Shown here one piece after another: positions 10,167 to 20,442 of a stretch of 22,049 bases of DNA (position 1 is its first letter; each line of letters opens with the position of its first letter). Origin of the DNA: Plantago elongata (taxonomy: Eukaryota; Streptophyta; Magnoliopsida; Lamiales; Plantaginaceae). The notes beneath the pieces were generated by a model that was not told the DNA's origin, made no database searches, and saw only the letters and a program-made list of their open reading frames with translations. Location of the stretch: assembly GCA_036897095.1 (NCBI GenBank), contig JAYMSP010002882.1:1-22049 (forward strand), given 5' to 3'. Both the position numbers and the translations under genes were made by a program.

Positions 10167-10553
10167 AAAAAAGTAGTGATAAGAGATATATCGTTTTACT
10201 ATACACTCTTCCATTAAAAGATATAGATTAGCCAAGTGATTAAGATATCATTTATTTTAATCTTCAATGAGAAATTAAGTGGTTAAACATACTACACAGT
10301 TAATTGAGAATTAGGGTTCTCATAATTTAAACCTATTTACGTTTACACTAGTAGTTGGACATTTTCAGGAAGTAGACTACAATGCGAAGATAAACTTCCT
10401 TGTACATTGACCAAAATCAGGTTTTTGCATAACTACAAGACAAGACAAGTTACTGGCAAAAAGACGCATCTACAAGACTACAAACACCCGTTATCCTTCA
10501 TCCTACACGATATTTTGAATAATACTTATAGAACTCGACTACTCAGAAGGCCT

Positions 10554-13500
10554 TCATCTAAATGACATTTTCATTTCATGCCACAGGCAAAACAGATCAT
10601 CCATCATATCGTTATCGAAATCAACCTCTGCAGTATTTGAAACAGCGAGAAGACTTTTCAGCCACTGTTCATGTAATGTTGAGAAGTTCTCTCTTTGTTC
10701 ACATGACTTGAAACTTTCTCCAACTCTGCGCTTCATTACTTGTCCAGCTTTTGCTGCTGCTTCAATCACTGATTCTGGGATTCCAGCCAGGCGTGCTACT
10801 TGCATCCCGTAGCTCTCTGGGCATGCACCGTGGGCTAGTCGGTAGAGAAACACTATCTTCTTCTCGGCTGGCAATGAATCTTTTGATGCTGAATCAAAAG
10901 AGCATGCCATATGTTGCAACTTCACTCGGGGATGAGTGCCAAACTCCTTTGGTAAGGGGTGATAGTGTGTCGCGAACAGGAGCCGGCAGTTGACTGTCTC
11001 AACAAGGTGACGGAATACCTGGGCATAAATGTGGTGGAACATGAGGATATAAGCAATTATATATAGAGATTGGTAATCTAAAAATACACTACTTAAGGTA
11101 TGCCTTATTCACTAACACAGTAACACCCTATGAAGTGATGAAGCATGAGTAACATATATATATTACCTAACACCTCTACTAGGCAAACTATGAATGAAAA
11201 CCATGGGTCTGTTGTTTCTAGAGACTTCAACTCAGAAAGCTCTCCAGCGAGAAATTTTCAACATGAGAAGCTTAATTTGTAAACATGTCAATCCTCAGGG
11301 ATATATACCATGTCGAAATTGGCTCCAGAAAGTGACATTGTGCTTTAGTAGTTACTTGTCAGGGAATGGAACACATTCACTAAAGCAAAATAATTAACTT
11401 CCAAATGAGGGAAGAAAACTTACAGCATATGCAATAGCATATCCATCGAAAGTACTTGTTCCTCGACCCAATTCATCAAGAATTACAAGTGAGTTCTGTG
11501 TAGCATTTTGCAAAACTGATGCTGTCTCTGTGCACTCAACGAGGAACGTGCCTATGAAACACAAGTTCTGATCAGGCATGTATCAGAGAAAAATCAAATA
11601 CACTTACAAGATGCAATGGGTTACTTGCATGCATGATGTAACAACTAACAGGATATAGTAACCATGACTATTTGGCATCTAATTCAGTTAAAACATTAAG
11701 ATTCCGTTCTGGAATAGGCATTTACGAACATATAAACAGAGATACTGCATGCAAGATGAAGGACCAAACCAGTGAAGGAGCATGAATACCCTAAGGAGTA
11801 ACATTAATTTAATTTTTTGAACCGGCTAAACTAAGGATTAAATTCATTACCAGCTCAACAACCCTGTCACTTCTAATTATTTGATTTAGTATGAGTCCAG
11901 CTTTAGAGTTTTCAGTGTCTGCCAAAAAGTGAATGTTTTAATGAGAAAACTTACTTTCGCCTGTCATAATTCGATCTGTTGATCCAAGTCGAGTGAATAT
12001 GGTGTCGACAACTGTAAGAGTGCACATTTCACATGGTACATAACAGCCAAGCTGCAGCATGTATAAACCAGTAAACATTACAAGTGGGTGAATAAAGAAA
12101 TATAACAGGAACACATGATTTAGAAAGCAAAAATACAGAAAGTAATAGGTTCCAACAAGGAGAACATTACCTGAGCCAGTATAACTGCAAGACAAGTTGC
12201 ACGTAAAAGGGTTGACTTCCCACCCATATTTGGCCCAGTTAGTAAAAGGGTGCATGGAACTTGAGAATTTTCTTCTCCTCCAAGATGAATGTCATTTGGA
12301 ACAGCTTCTCCCCCATTCTCACCCAGGGCATAAGGATGCCAGAGCCCCTTCATTCGGAGTATAGGGCATGTTTTCTCGGTAAATGAATTTGTGATTTTAC
12401 AACGATGGGAAATTACAGGCCTACACATGGCTCCAGTAGAAGAAATTGCAGAAACAGCAAAAGACCTTAGCACATCAATGCAATTAATTACATGTATCAC
12501 TTGTGACCATTGAGTAGCCTTCTCAACAAATAACTCCATTAGAATTGATAATGTTTCAGCCTCCGACTCTGTCACTTCATGATTCTGTAGTCACAATAGA
12601 TAAACGACATAAACTGCTAAATCAACTTCAGCTAAGTACACATAATTAAGCAAATTAAGTACTAGAGACACATTTTTGCATTGGACAAGAAAAGAAAGAA
12701 GAAACTTTATCTCGTAGGATAATAAATATGCATACTAACAAACTAGAGCATCAAAGATGTCACACATCAAGTTCACATACACAAACCCAAATAAAAAATA
12801 GTATGTACTATTTTCTAAAAGAAAAGTAGACTCAGTTAAATATAGTATGATTGATGGTACACTTCCAAAGTACATGTGTTTTCATGTTTCTTTACATGTA
12901 CGTAGAAAACTACAAACTGATGCCTTTACATACTAACAATCTGAAACTGCGTAGTTCAGAGTTTCGGCTTATTGGAACATTAAGTATAAAAGTTACTTGA
13001 GACATTGCAGACTGCCAGACTTCACAATTTTTGTTTCAACTATTCCATTTTATGGTCACAGGAGGTAAACCGCTAATTAATTTGCTGAAATTATACAACT
13101 CTAGGTAAATATGTGTACCAAGTCTTGTCAACAACAATACAAGCACAAATCATAGTTCATGCGTACAAGAAACATGGTGCCCGGTTACGAATAAGACCAC
13201 ATCTTAATAGCCAGAGTATAATTATGTGTAAACTGCAAGAACTAGCTGTGGAAACCTGGTAATCGGGGAAGTCACTATCCATGGCTGCATGAAACTGAGA
13301 AAGAAATTTTTGAAGCCCCTCACTCCCACTTAGCATAGGAATGGACACAACTTTTGATAATAAACTGTTCAGTACTTCGTGCTCTTTCATAAGAATCAAC
13401 AATTCTATTCCAACATGCATGCCTTTTATGAGCGATCCGAACACTCTTACCTGCGGACAGAAAGGCAGACAGTTTTTCCTTCAGTCCAAGCCCAATGCAT

Positions 13501-16500
13501 GTATCATGTGATGAATGGCAAAGCAATACAGATTGAATACAATTGAAAACTTTATATGTCACGACACCGGAAAAAAATAATGGATTTAATCACATAGGCA
13601 AAATTGTGAAAAAAAAAACCAATGATGCCAATATCTTAACAAAAAGGAGTATTTTTATTACGATACCAATTTTAAATCCAACTAAATATGTGTGAAGCTT
13701 AAATACATAATCCTAACTATATTCGCGCAATATGATACTTATGATTCATACCCTGCATGCTTATCATATTAGATGTGATTGTTTCACTTTCTCATAAAAA
13801 TATTTGTAACAGTGGCAAAGGGACATAGAACCTCATCAAACCTAGATCTATAGATGCAATAGCAAGGTACTAAATTTTAAAACATAATCAAGAATACAGA
13901 TAAAGTAGCATATGTTACACAGGGAATAACTCAATTCAATCAATAAGTGGATTAGCACACCAGCTTTCAGTCCGTAGACATTATAAAATATACTCAACCA
14001 GGCTAACAACAAGAAAATTACAGGAAATAAGCTGACATGATCCTCCAGAGATGAGTGAAAATTGATAAATAAAGTAAACCTCGTTGCATGGTTTAACTAA
14101 TCAATAAGCAACTGAAACTTGATCAACAAGTTCCCTAATTCAAAAGAAAACAAAATGCATAATAAAATAAGTCAATAACTGAATAAAAACTATAATTGGG
14201 GTGATTGATCGCTATACAGAAGATAAAGATGATATCAGCAAACTCCTATTTCAGGATTAGACTTACTCGCTGTTTTAATATTTTGATGCCAATTAAGGGC
14301 ACGGAGAGCAAGGAAGAGGACTGAACGCTAGATTTAACACGTCCAAGCAACCTCTCCAAATCTGGGAGCTTGCGAAGAGATTGGGAAAGCAGTAATGTGA
14401 CTACTGAATTTCCTATCAGCTCGTCAACAACAGCAAGCCTGTTGTTTATCTTTTCGACATCTTGGAGAGGATGACAGATCCAGCTCCTTAAAAGACGCTT
14501 ACCAGATGGTGTTATGCAATTGTTAATGTAATTATACAACGTGCCTGCAAGGATAATAAACAGTCGTTTTCAAGAAAGGGACAAGGAGAGGGAGAGAGGG
14601 AATAAAGGGAGGAGCAAATGAAATTGGGACCTGACGAGCCACCATCAGCATTATTATTGAAAATCTCAAGATTGACCAGTGTCTGACCATCCATCCTGAG
14701 GCAACCTCTATAGACTTCATAACATAAAATATCCCCGTTGCAAACGACATCATTTAACTGCACAGGACACAAGTGAATAGCTACAAGCATAAGCAAATGT
14801 GATTTGCATCTCTATTCTCTAGACACATTACAAGATATTTGTAAGGCATGTTTACCTTTAACCGCAATAGATGATTTGTAAGCCCCCCTATAGCACATAA
14901 TGCAAGGTCCCTATCCAGAATTCCATCAATAACATGTTGCCATAAATCACAAGATCCCCGGAAGTAACTCTTAGACTCTATGATATTTCTGACTTCTGAG
15001 GCTTCCCCAAAAGCATCACTTGGACTTAATTCCGACTGAGTGGGTCCTATATGATGGTCAAATTAATGCCATGAGAACTTTCTATAGGACAAAGCAAAAG
15101 TATTTTGATATGTGAACATAGAAAGTACAGAGTAAAGTAATCAGTTGATCACTTTGGAACAGAAACAGATTGACCTATCCAAAACAAAATACCCCCATAT
15201 GATATCAGTATACCTAAAAAGCTCCTCAGAACATTAAAAAAAAAAAAAATAGAAAACAAACCGCAATGACCAATCCACTGTTTCCAGGATTATGAAGGTA
15301 ACAACTCAGGCATCTCACCTACGTTTTCAATGTTCATACTTAAATCATGATAAATCTCAAGTTTATAAAATTACACACGCGCACAAACCAATGACGTACT
15401 TCAGGAAACTGCCAAGTCACTGTGGAAATGAGTCCGAGGCGGCGAGGCCAACATACACCCGAATGGATATGCATGACGGTTAGACGAATGACAAGATTAA
15501 AATCATTATAAAGAATTTGGAACACAGCTGTGGTAATTCGTGAAAAAAATTGGGTTTAGTTTCTGCCCAGCCTTTTGATTTTATCGACTTAACCCCCGTA
15601 ATTCATCTCTTTGAATTTAGCGTTAGATAAAGGAAGCTAGACCACCAATTATTTTTGAAATTCTATACTTCCCTTCAACAGTTATGTGCTAATTTTGCTT
15701 GGAGTAAAACATATCGCCGCAATTCTTCCCTTGGCAAAAGATGCGAAAGAATATAAATTTTACTTTTTATCAGCTTGCTATATAGTTCTTACACAGTCTT
15801 TGTCATCAGTTCAATACGTGGGAGAAAACTGGCTTCAACAAGATAAAACAGTGTGTTACCAATGCAAGATTAAATAATTTTATACGAAACTCACCTGACA
15901 AATTGTACTTCTTCAGTGCTTTCTGAGCTTCTTTAGATAATCCTAAAGATGATTAAGATAGAGCTATGTGAATATTTTACTTGAACCTTCAATAGAAACA
16001 AGATACTGACATTTGACAACCAATATTATGTCTATAAACATGGAGAAAATTGTACCTTTGCTTTCATAAATTATTTCCTTCGGAGCTACCTATTAAAACA
16101 AGCAAAAAAAATGTTAGACACGCTATACATGAAAGTCTAATTATCACCATTATTCTGACCACAAAGAAGCCTGGAGAGCATACTTGCATCAGCAAGGCCC
16201 CTAAGGTTGCACATGAAGCGTCATCAGTGATAGAGCCAACCCAAAATTTCAAAGCAGCACAATCCACAAATGCAAACCCAAATACAGTTGAACCATTCTC
16301 CAGTGGCCCATCCTAGATGAAAAAATTAAAACATGAAATAATTACCAGCCCTGATTTGTGCTAACAATTAAACTGCATTATATCTTTCATACACACAGAT
16401 AACCTCAATGCAGAAGCACATAGACAAAACTAAAATAAAGTAGGTCATCTATTACTCAAAAAGCAGCAATGCTAACCTCTTTTATTGCAAGAAGATGAAC

Positions 16501-19500
16501 TGCATCAGGGCCCATATTTCCCTCAATTGTCGTCGCAGGTGTCAGTACCTGAACCAGCTTCCTTTGTATGACCTGCAAGGCATTTTCTTTACATTGTAAC
16601 CATTGTCATTGAAGGGATAACTATTCTTGAAAAACATAACATATCCAAATACAAACAGCATACAATATTTAGGGTCCCAGCCTACCACCAAGCAGCCCGC
16701 CCAACCCCCCTAACAAGATCCGAACAGAAATACTTTATAAATCAAGAAAATGCAAATGATACTTTTCTCAATGTGTTTCATAACAAGTGTATTAGTCGAA
16801 TTCCTGACTGTTTGAATAGACACAAACCCAAAATTAGAAGCTACTGCTAACTTATGTTTCATTACATCAAATCTGCAGAGAGGGTTTTTCCACAAAGATA
16901 AGATAATACACAATCTGATATAGGTGGATAGAGAAGCAAGTCAGACGCTCATGCTAAACTTACAGAAGTAGCACCCCGGGCTTTAGCTTGCTGTGATGAT
17001 TCCAATTGTTCCACACGACCAACCTTGTACCTTTTCGAAAAAAGAATGAAGTCAATGATGATGCATGCATTTGAAAAGGAAAATTGTAGATAAATTAGCT
17101 AATATTAAATTTTAACAAAATGGAGAATTTTTTGTTTTCAGTTAATAATATTGGCTCCTTCAGTGGCACTTCCAAATTACAGCTTATGTACTATTCTTGA
17201 ACAAAAAGGGTTCATTAGGTAACCCGGAAGATGTGGAGCCGATAGGAATCATAAAATTAAGGTTTCTGCTGTGAATTAACTTTTCAAATATGATTTGCCA
17301 CAGAATCAGAGTGATTCGAGAGGAGGGATACCATGACAGAAGTTGAACCTTGAGAGTTACCAACTGAAGAAGCTAAGATGATCAGCACACGTAAGGGTCA
17401 GTAATATGGATTATCAGTAACGGTTTGAATCTGATATTTCTCTGGCTGGTGATAAATAAATCAAATCAGTAAGGATTGACCAATGAGACAACAAAGATGA
17501 AGAGGTGGCCATATTTTAAATTTCTTGGAGTGTACTCTTAAATTTACATGCAAGAGAGCACGAGCAAGACATGACAATTTGTAGAGACCAGAGCGGCATA
17601 AACCGCTGTGAAGAATCCAGAAGCTCTAATAAGAATGCACCAGCAGGAGAATAATAAAGATGACGATTTAGAAACAGGATCAGCAGGCATATAAAGATCA
17701 TCTTACCCACGAGCTGTGAACTTCTGAATAGCATCTTCAATTCCGCTCTCTGACACTCCGACCTATAGAGGCCAGTCATTACACACAAGTCAATTCAAGC
17801 TTAAAGACAAAGACAACTACTTCGTATATATGCATGCATGCAGTTGGTGTATTATGGAAGGATAAAGAGGAGTACAGCTCACCTGCCGACACTTCCCTAC
17901 CCCACTTAGCGTCAGTTTCCAGTCAAGTTCCTTATGGCCAATTTCTGCATCTAGTTCGTAGAGCTCATAAAATTTCCCCTGTATGATGTCATATGCAATA
18001 GATTTAACAGGTGCCAAAAAAACCGAAAACAACAAACCATGCCAAACACTTAATCATAAACCCTCTGTCCCTTTTAAAACAGATCATTTGGCTAATCCTG
18101 TCAATGTTTTACCATAAACGGCACCCAATTATACCTATGAAGATTTAAAATGATTTATAATACGAAAGACCACAAAATGTACTTTCAATATAATCTGGTT
18201 AAGTGTTCTACCAGTATAACTAATGAGTAATTCCCAGTCAAAGATGGGCATCAGTGTTCTTTCAATAATTCCAACTAAAACAATCTTTGGTATCTGCTCT
18301 CTGAGAATCAGATAATCCTCACATCAGATTGGATTTCAAGCATAATGATTGATGAAATTTTGACGAAATGCAAGGACAGACGATAACTTGAAGAACCCGA
18401 ATTAAATATTTCCAGAGTAAATGCTCTGGAAACAAGATAATAATGAAACCCAGCGCAGCTCATAAACTTACCACTTTAAAAAAGAGAAGAATGTCCATAT
18501 ACTGACTTTTTATATCCCAATATTGCTTTTGAGATGCTGACATTTTTCTCAAAGCATCTGGAGGAATGTGCAGTGTTCTTTTATCATAAAGAGGGTCCCC
18601 TGGCCTTCTACCTTTGGCATCCTTAATTCTAGAAGGATGGAGCCATTCGAACTTGCTGACTGTTTCAGAATCCTCATCGTAGTTCTTCTTTGGAATGCTA
18701 GGAACTTCGAGAAGTTTTGGTCTTTTTATTGGCGGTAAAGATAAATCAGATGTTTCTTTAAAATTATTGCAATCATCTTGGACTCTCTTTAACCTAGGGA
18801 TAAGAGGTCGCATGCCTGGTGTGTCAGGCCCTGGAGCATCACCATCACCATTGGTAAAAAGAGAACAAGCTTTTTCCCGGTCAGGAATAAGTGTTATGTT
18901 ACTGTTGGTGCTAAATACATTTTTCTGGTTGAGTTGTTTGGCAGGTGGATGTTCATTGGGCATATCATCTGGTTCATCATAATTCAGAGAAAAAGAGGGA
19001 ATGCTAGAAGTATCGTTGCTTAGAGACCTGCACATCAACCAAGAAACTAGACAAATTACAACTAATTGTGAACATGCGCACAATGCAACTGTACTTAATT
19101 TAATTTAAATTCAACCGATATCCGTGAATATTGTACGGCAAATTAAGCAATAACTTCTGATAATATCTCAAAAGAATACATAAACACTTCTCACTAGATA
19201 GTCATGGATGGAACTGTATCAAAGTTTATGGCACAATCATCAGTGTCCCACAGCGTCTTCTGGGCAATGTCGCATATGCATAATACAAGCAGGCTGAATA
19301 TCACACTTTGAATGTCTCAAGCACTGCATTAATTCAGTAGCCTATTTGTGTTCATCATAGTACCGAAAGGCCCCAATTGTCTAAGTTCAGGACCGACTAA
19401 CTCCAAAAACACACACAGAAATATAGAAACAAGAGCCTAAAATTCGATTCACCAATAGTTCAATCATTGGCCATAGACTGATAGACAGACAAACCAACTA

Positions 19501-20045
19501 CAATCACGCATATTTATGTTTTGATATGCTAAAACTAGGATATAATTCACCATAATTATTGTTACTCCTTACTAGAGTAGGAGTGTAGAACCTTAGATTC
19601 AAAAACAGGCACATCAAACACCAGTATCAGTACTTCCACAAATTAACACTTAGATACGAAATAGTGTTAGCAATGATTACTATCGCTTCATTCAATACAA
19701 GCGTATAGACACGGAAATCGAATAGCATCAAGTAATGAGATAGTAAAACGACACAAGCTCTGCACAAGGAGCTAAGGAGCTAGGTACTGAGGATCTTAAA
19801 ACAGCAAATGACCTGAAATCGGTTTTAGCGGTGTCGATTCTGGCGAACTTGTGCTTAATGGTAGAGAAGACGGAAGGTTTGTGGCCGAAAACGGGAAGAG
19901 GCACCTTCTCCGGCGGAGTGTGGATTGCTTTGACTTGGTCATCGGGAATGTCGACCGGTTTGATGGAAGTGGAAGCTTCCGGTTTGGTGGCGGTGGGAGG
20001 TTTCGATTTCTTCAGGAAGGAGAGTATCGATTGTTGCCGCTGCAT
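10554..20045 (-). CDS. MSH7: MSH7, plant MutS homologue (DNA mismatch repair ATPase), 17 exons, 1069 aa
   Basis: Exons in gene order: 20045-19813, 19027-18472, 17978-17883, 17762-17707, 17030-16964, 16572-16477, 16312-16184, 16089-16056, 15942-15895, 15046-14856, 14757-14631, 14544-14267, 13450-13256, 12584-12171, 12051-11955, 11551-11424, 11018-10554. All introns are GT-AG. The exons sum to 3210 nt with no internal stop. Seen: an N-terminal PCNA-binding motif, a disordered N-terminus with TPPEKVP and [10 protein letters not shown] blocks, the mismatch-reading F-Y-E at 266-268, Walker A at 819-827, DELGRGTS at 898-905, ATHYH around 930-934, and a C-terminal dimerisation helix. Family knowledge: MSH7 pairs with MSH2 (MutS-gamma) in the nucleus, favours certain base-base mismatches and suppresses homeologous recombination; wheat Ph2 is an MSH7 gene. 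There is no Tudor domain between the PIP box and the MutS core, which excludes MSH6. Length is close to Arabidopsis MSH7 (about 1109 aa). The first ATG is the start because the PIP box follows at once. Confidence 0.97.
11424..11551 (-). other. MSH7: MSH7 exon 16: ABC signature region and Walker B
   Basis: Read through the junction with exon 15, the sequence is [18 protein letters not shown], the MutS equivalent of the ABC signature that contacts the partner's ATP. The exon then gives [16 protein letters not shown], with Walker B aspartate D898 and catalytic glutamate E899. The last exon (11018-10554) adds the H-loop ATHYHPL and the C-terminal helices ending in KMSFR. The ATPase site is therefore complete. 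Confidence 0.95.
12171..12584 (-). other. MSH7: MSH7 exon 14: end of lever/clamp and ATPase Walker A
   Basis: The exon encodes residues 703-840. Its first part ([34 protein letters not shown]) is the helical lever leading back to the core. It is followed by GLWHPYA and the nucleotide-binding loop GPNMGGKST at 819-827, with catalytic K825. This is the hallmark MutS-family P-loop. The exon is 414 nt, phase 0 at both ends, with donor CAG|GTAATG. Confidence 0.95.
15047..15894 (-). other. MSH7 intron 9 (848 bp)
   Basis: The longest MSH7 intron, between exons 15942-15895 and 15046-14856. It contains an A14 run at 15236-15249 and otherwise ordinary AT-rich sequence. The other MSH7 introns above 300 bp (19028-19812, 17979-18471, 17031-17706, 16573-16963, 13451-14266, 12585-13255, 11552-11954, 11019-11423) also showed nothing recognisable. 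Confidence 0.85.
17883..17978 (-). other. MSH7: MSH7 exon 3: mismatch-recognition Phe-X-Glu motif
   Basis: The exon encodes residues 264-295 and begins [12 protein letters not shown]. In MutS and MSH6 the Phe of F-x-E stacks on the mispaired base and the Glu hydrogen-bonds it; here these are F266 and E268. The rest ([15 protein letters not shown]) is MutS domain I. Keeping the motif argues for an active mismatch reader rather than an MSH2- or MSH4/5-like partner, which lack it. The exon is 96 nt, phase 0 at both ends. Confidence 0.93.
19813..20045 (-). other. MSH7: MSH7 exon 1: N-terminal PCNA-interacting (PIP) motif
   Basis: The protein opens [13 protein letters not shown]. Residues Q4, I7, F10 and L11 fit the PIP consensus Q-x-x-h-x-x-a-a, with Leu in the last aromatic position. 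This motif tethers MSH6-type MutS proteins to the PCNA sliding clamp at replication forks. A TPPEKVP block around residues 44-50 is shared with Arabidopsis MSH7 as I remember it. The exon ends in codon phase 2 (donor CAG|GTCATT), and exon 2 supplies the last base of Arg78. Confidence 0.9.
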
Positions 20046-20102
20046 TTTTTGGGAATTTGAGCTCGTTAATGGTTGGATTTGGGGTTTTACTCACCCCAAT
20101 GC

Positions 20103-20110
20103 GCGCCAAA
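20103..20110 (-). promoter_or_regulatory. E2F-like site upstream of MSH7
   Basis: On the minus strand the sequence is TTTGGCGC, an exact fit to the E2F consensus TTTSSCGC, within ttttggcgcgc. It lies 58-65 bp upstream of the MSH7 start codon, so it is in the proximal promoter or 5' UTR. S-phase genes, including mismatch-repair genes, are typical E2F targets. One 8-bp match is modest evidence, but its position and the gene's role fit. Confidence 0.5.
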
Positions 20111-20148
20111 ATGAAATTGTTCCATTAACCCTATGTAGTTAAAGGTCG

Positions 20149-20442
20149 AATTACTAAAGCTACCCCTTAAAATTTTGTTAATTTTACTTTAACCTTTCAA
20201 TTTTAAACAATTACAGATAAATCCAACCCGTTGACTAAACTGCCAGCGTTAGCAGTTTCCATGCCATTCAACCCCTCCACATCAGCGCCATGTCATCATT
20301 CTCTCACCACTTCTGTTGACTTTTGGACGATTTTGTAATTTTCAAAATCGTTTAGTACAAATTATCGAACGATTCTGTAATTGTTTGAAATTTAGGTACT
20401 AAAGTGAAAAGTGGCCAAATTTAAGGGGTGGTACTTGTAATT
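20149..20442. mobile_element. Inverted-repeat element (MITE-like, about 294 bp) in the MSH7 upstream region
   Basis: The left arm 20149-20217 and the right arm 20374-20442 are reverse complements with scattered mismatches and indels. Both carry aattac at the outer end, a ccccttaaa block, and caattacaga at the inner end. The arms are about 69 bp each, around a core of about 156 bp. Long arms suggest a Mutator-like or other foldback MITE, but no clear target duplication was seen. It sits about 104 bp upstream of the MSH7 start codon. Confidence 0.6.

Larger units (their letters stand above)
8746..10553. other. Spacer between the MSH7 3' end and the TilS start codon
   Basis: About 1.8 kb without a gene. 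It should hold the TilS promoter and 5' UTR (upper side of 8745) and the MSH7 3' UTR (lower side of 10554). It contains the tatccgt repeats (8937-8977), a pyrimidine-rich tract (about 9045-9290), AT-rich sequence (9360-9880), and the LTR-like copy at 9880-10166. No TATA box or polyadenylation signal could be assigned with confidence. Confidence 0.7.

Noticed and set aside
10229-10325. tRNA-like A box (gccaagtgattaag) and a loose B box (gggttctcataat)
   Set aside because: The spacing is too long for a tRNA and no acceptor stem can be drawn. At best it is a very old SINE remnant.
18695-18982. 95-codon plus-strand open frame
   Set aside because: It is antisense to MSH7 exon 2, a conserved coding exon. 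It is a shadow frame.
10554-20045. MSH6 as the identity of the mismatch-repair gene
   Set aside because: There is no Tudor domain after the PIP box, and the N-terminal TPPEKVP and [10 protein letters not shown] blocks match MSH7. Length also fits MSH7 better.
19831-20142. Plus-strand open frames of 103 and 69 codons
   Set aside because: They are antisense to MSH7 exon 1 and its 5' UTR. No conserved motif was seen.
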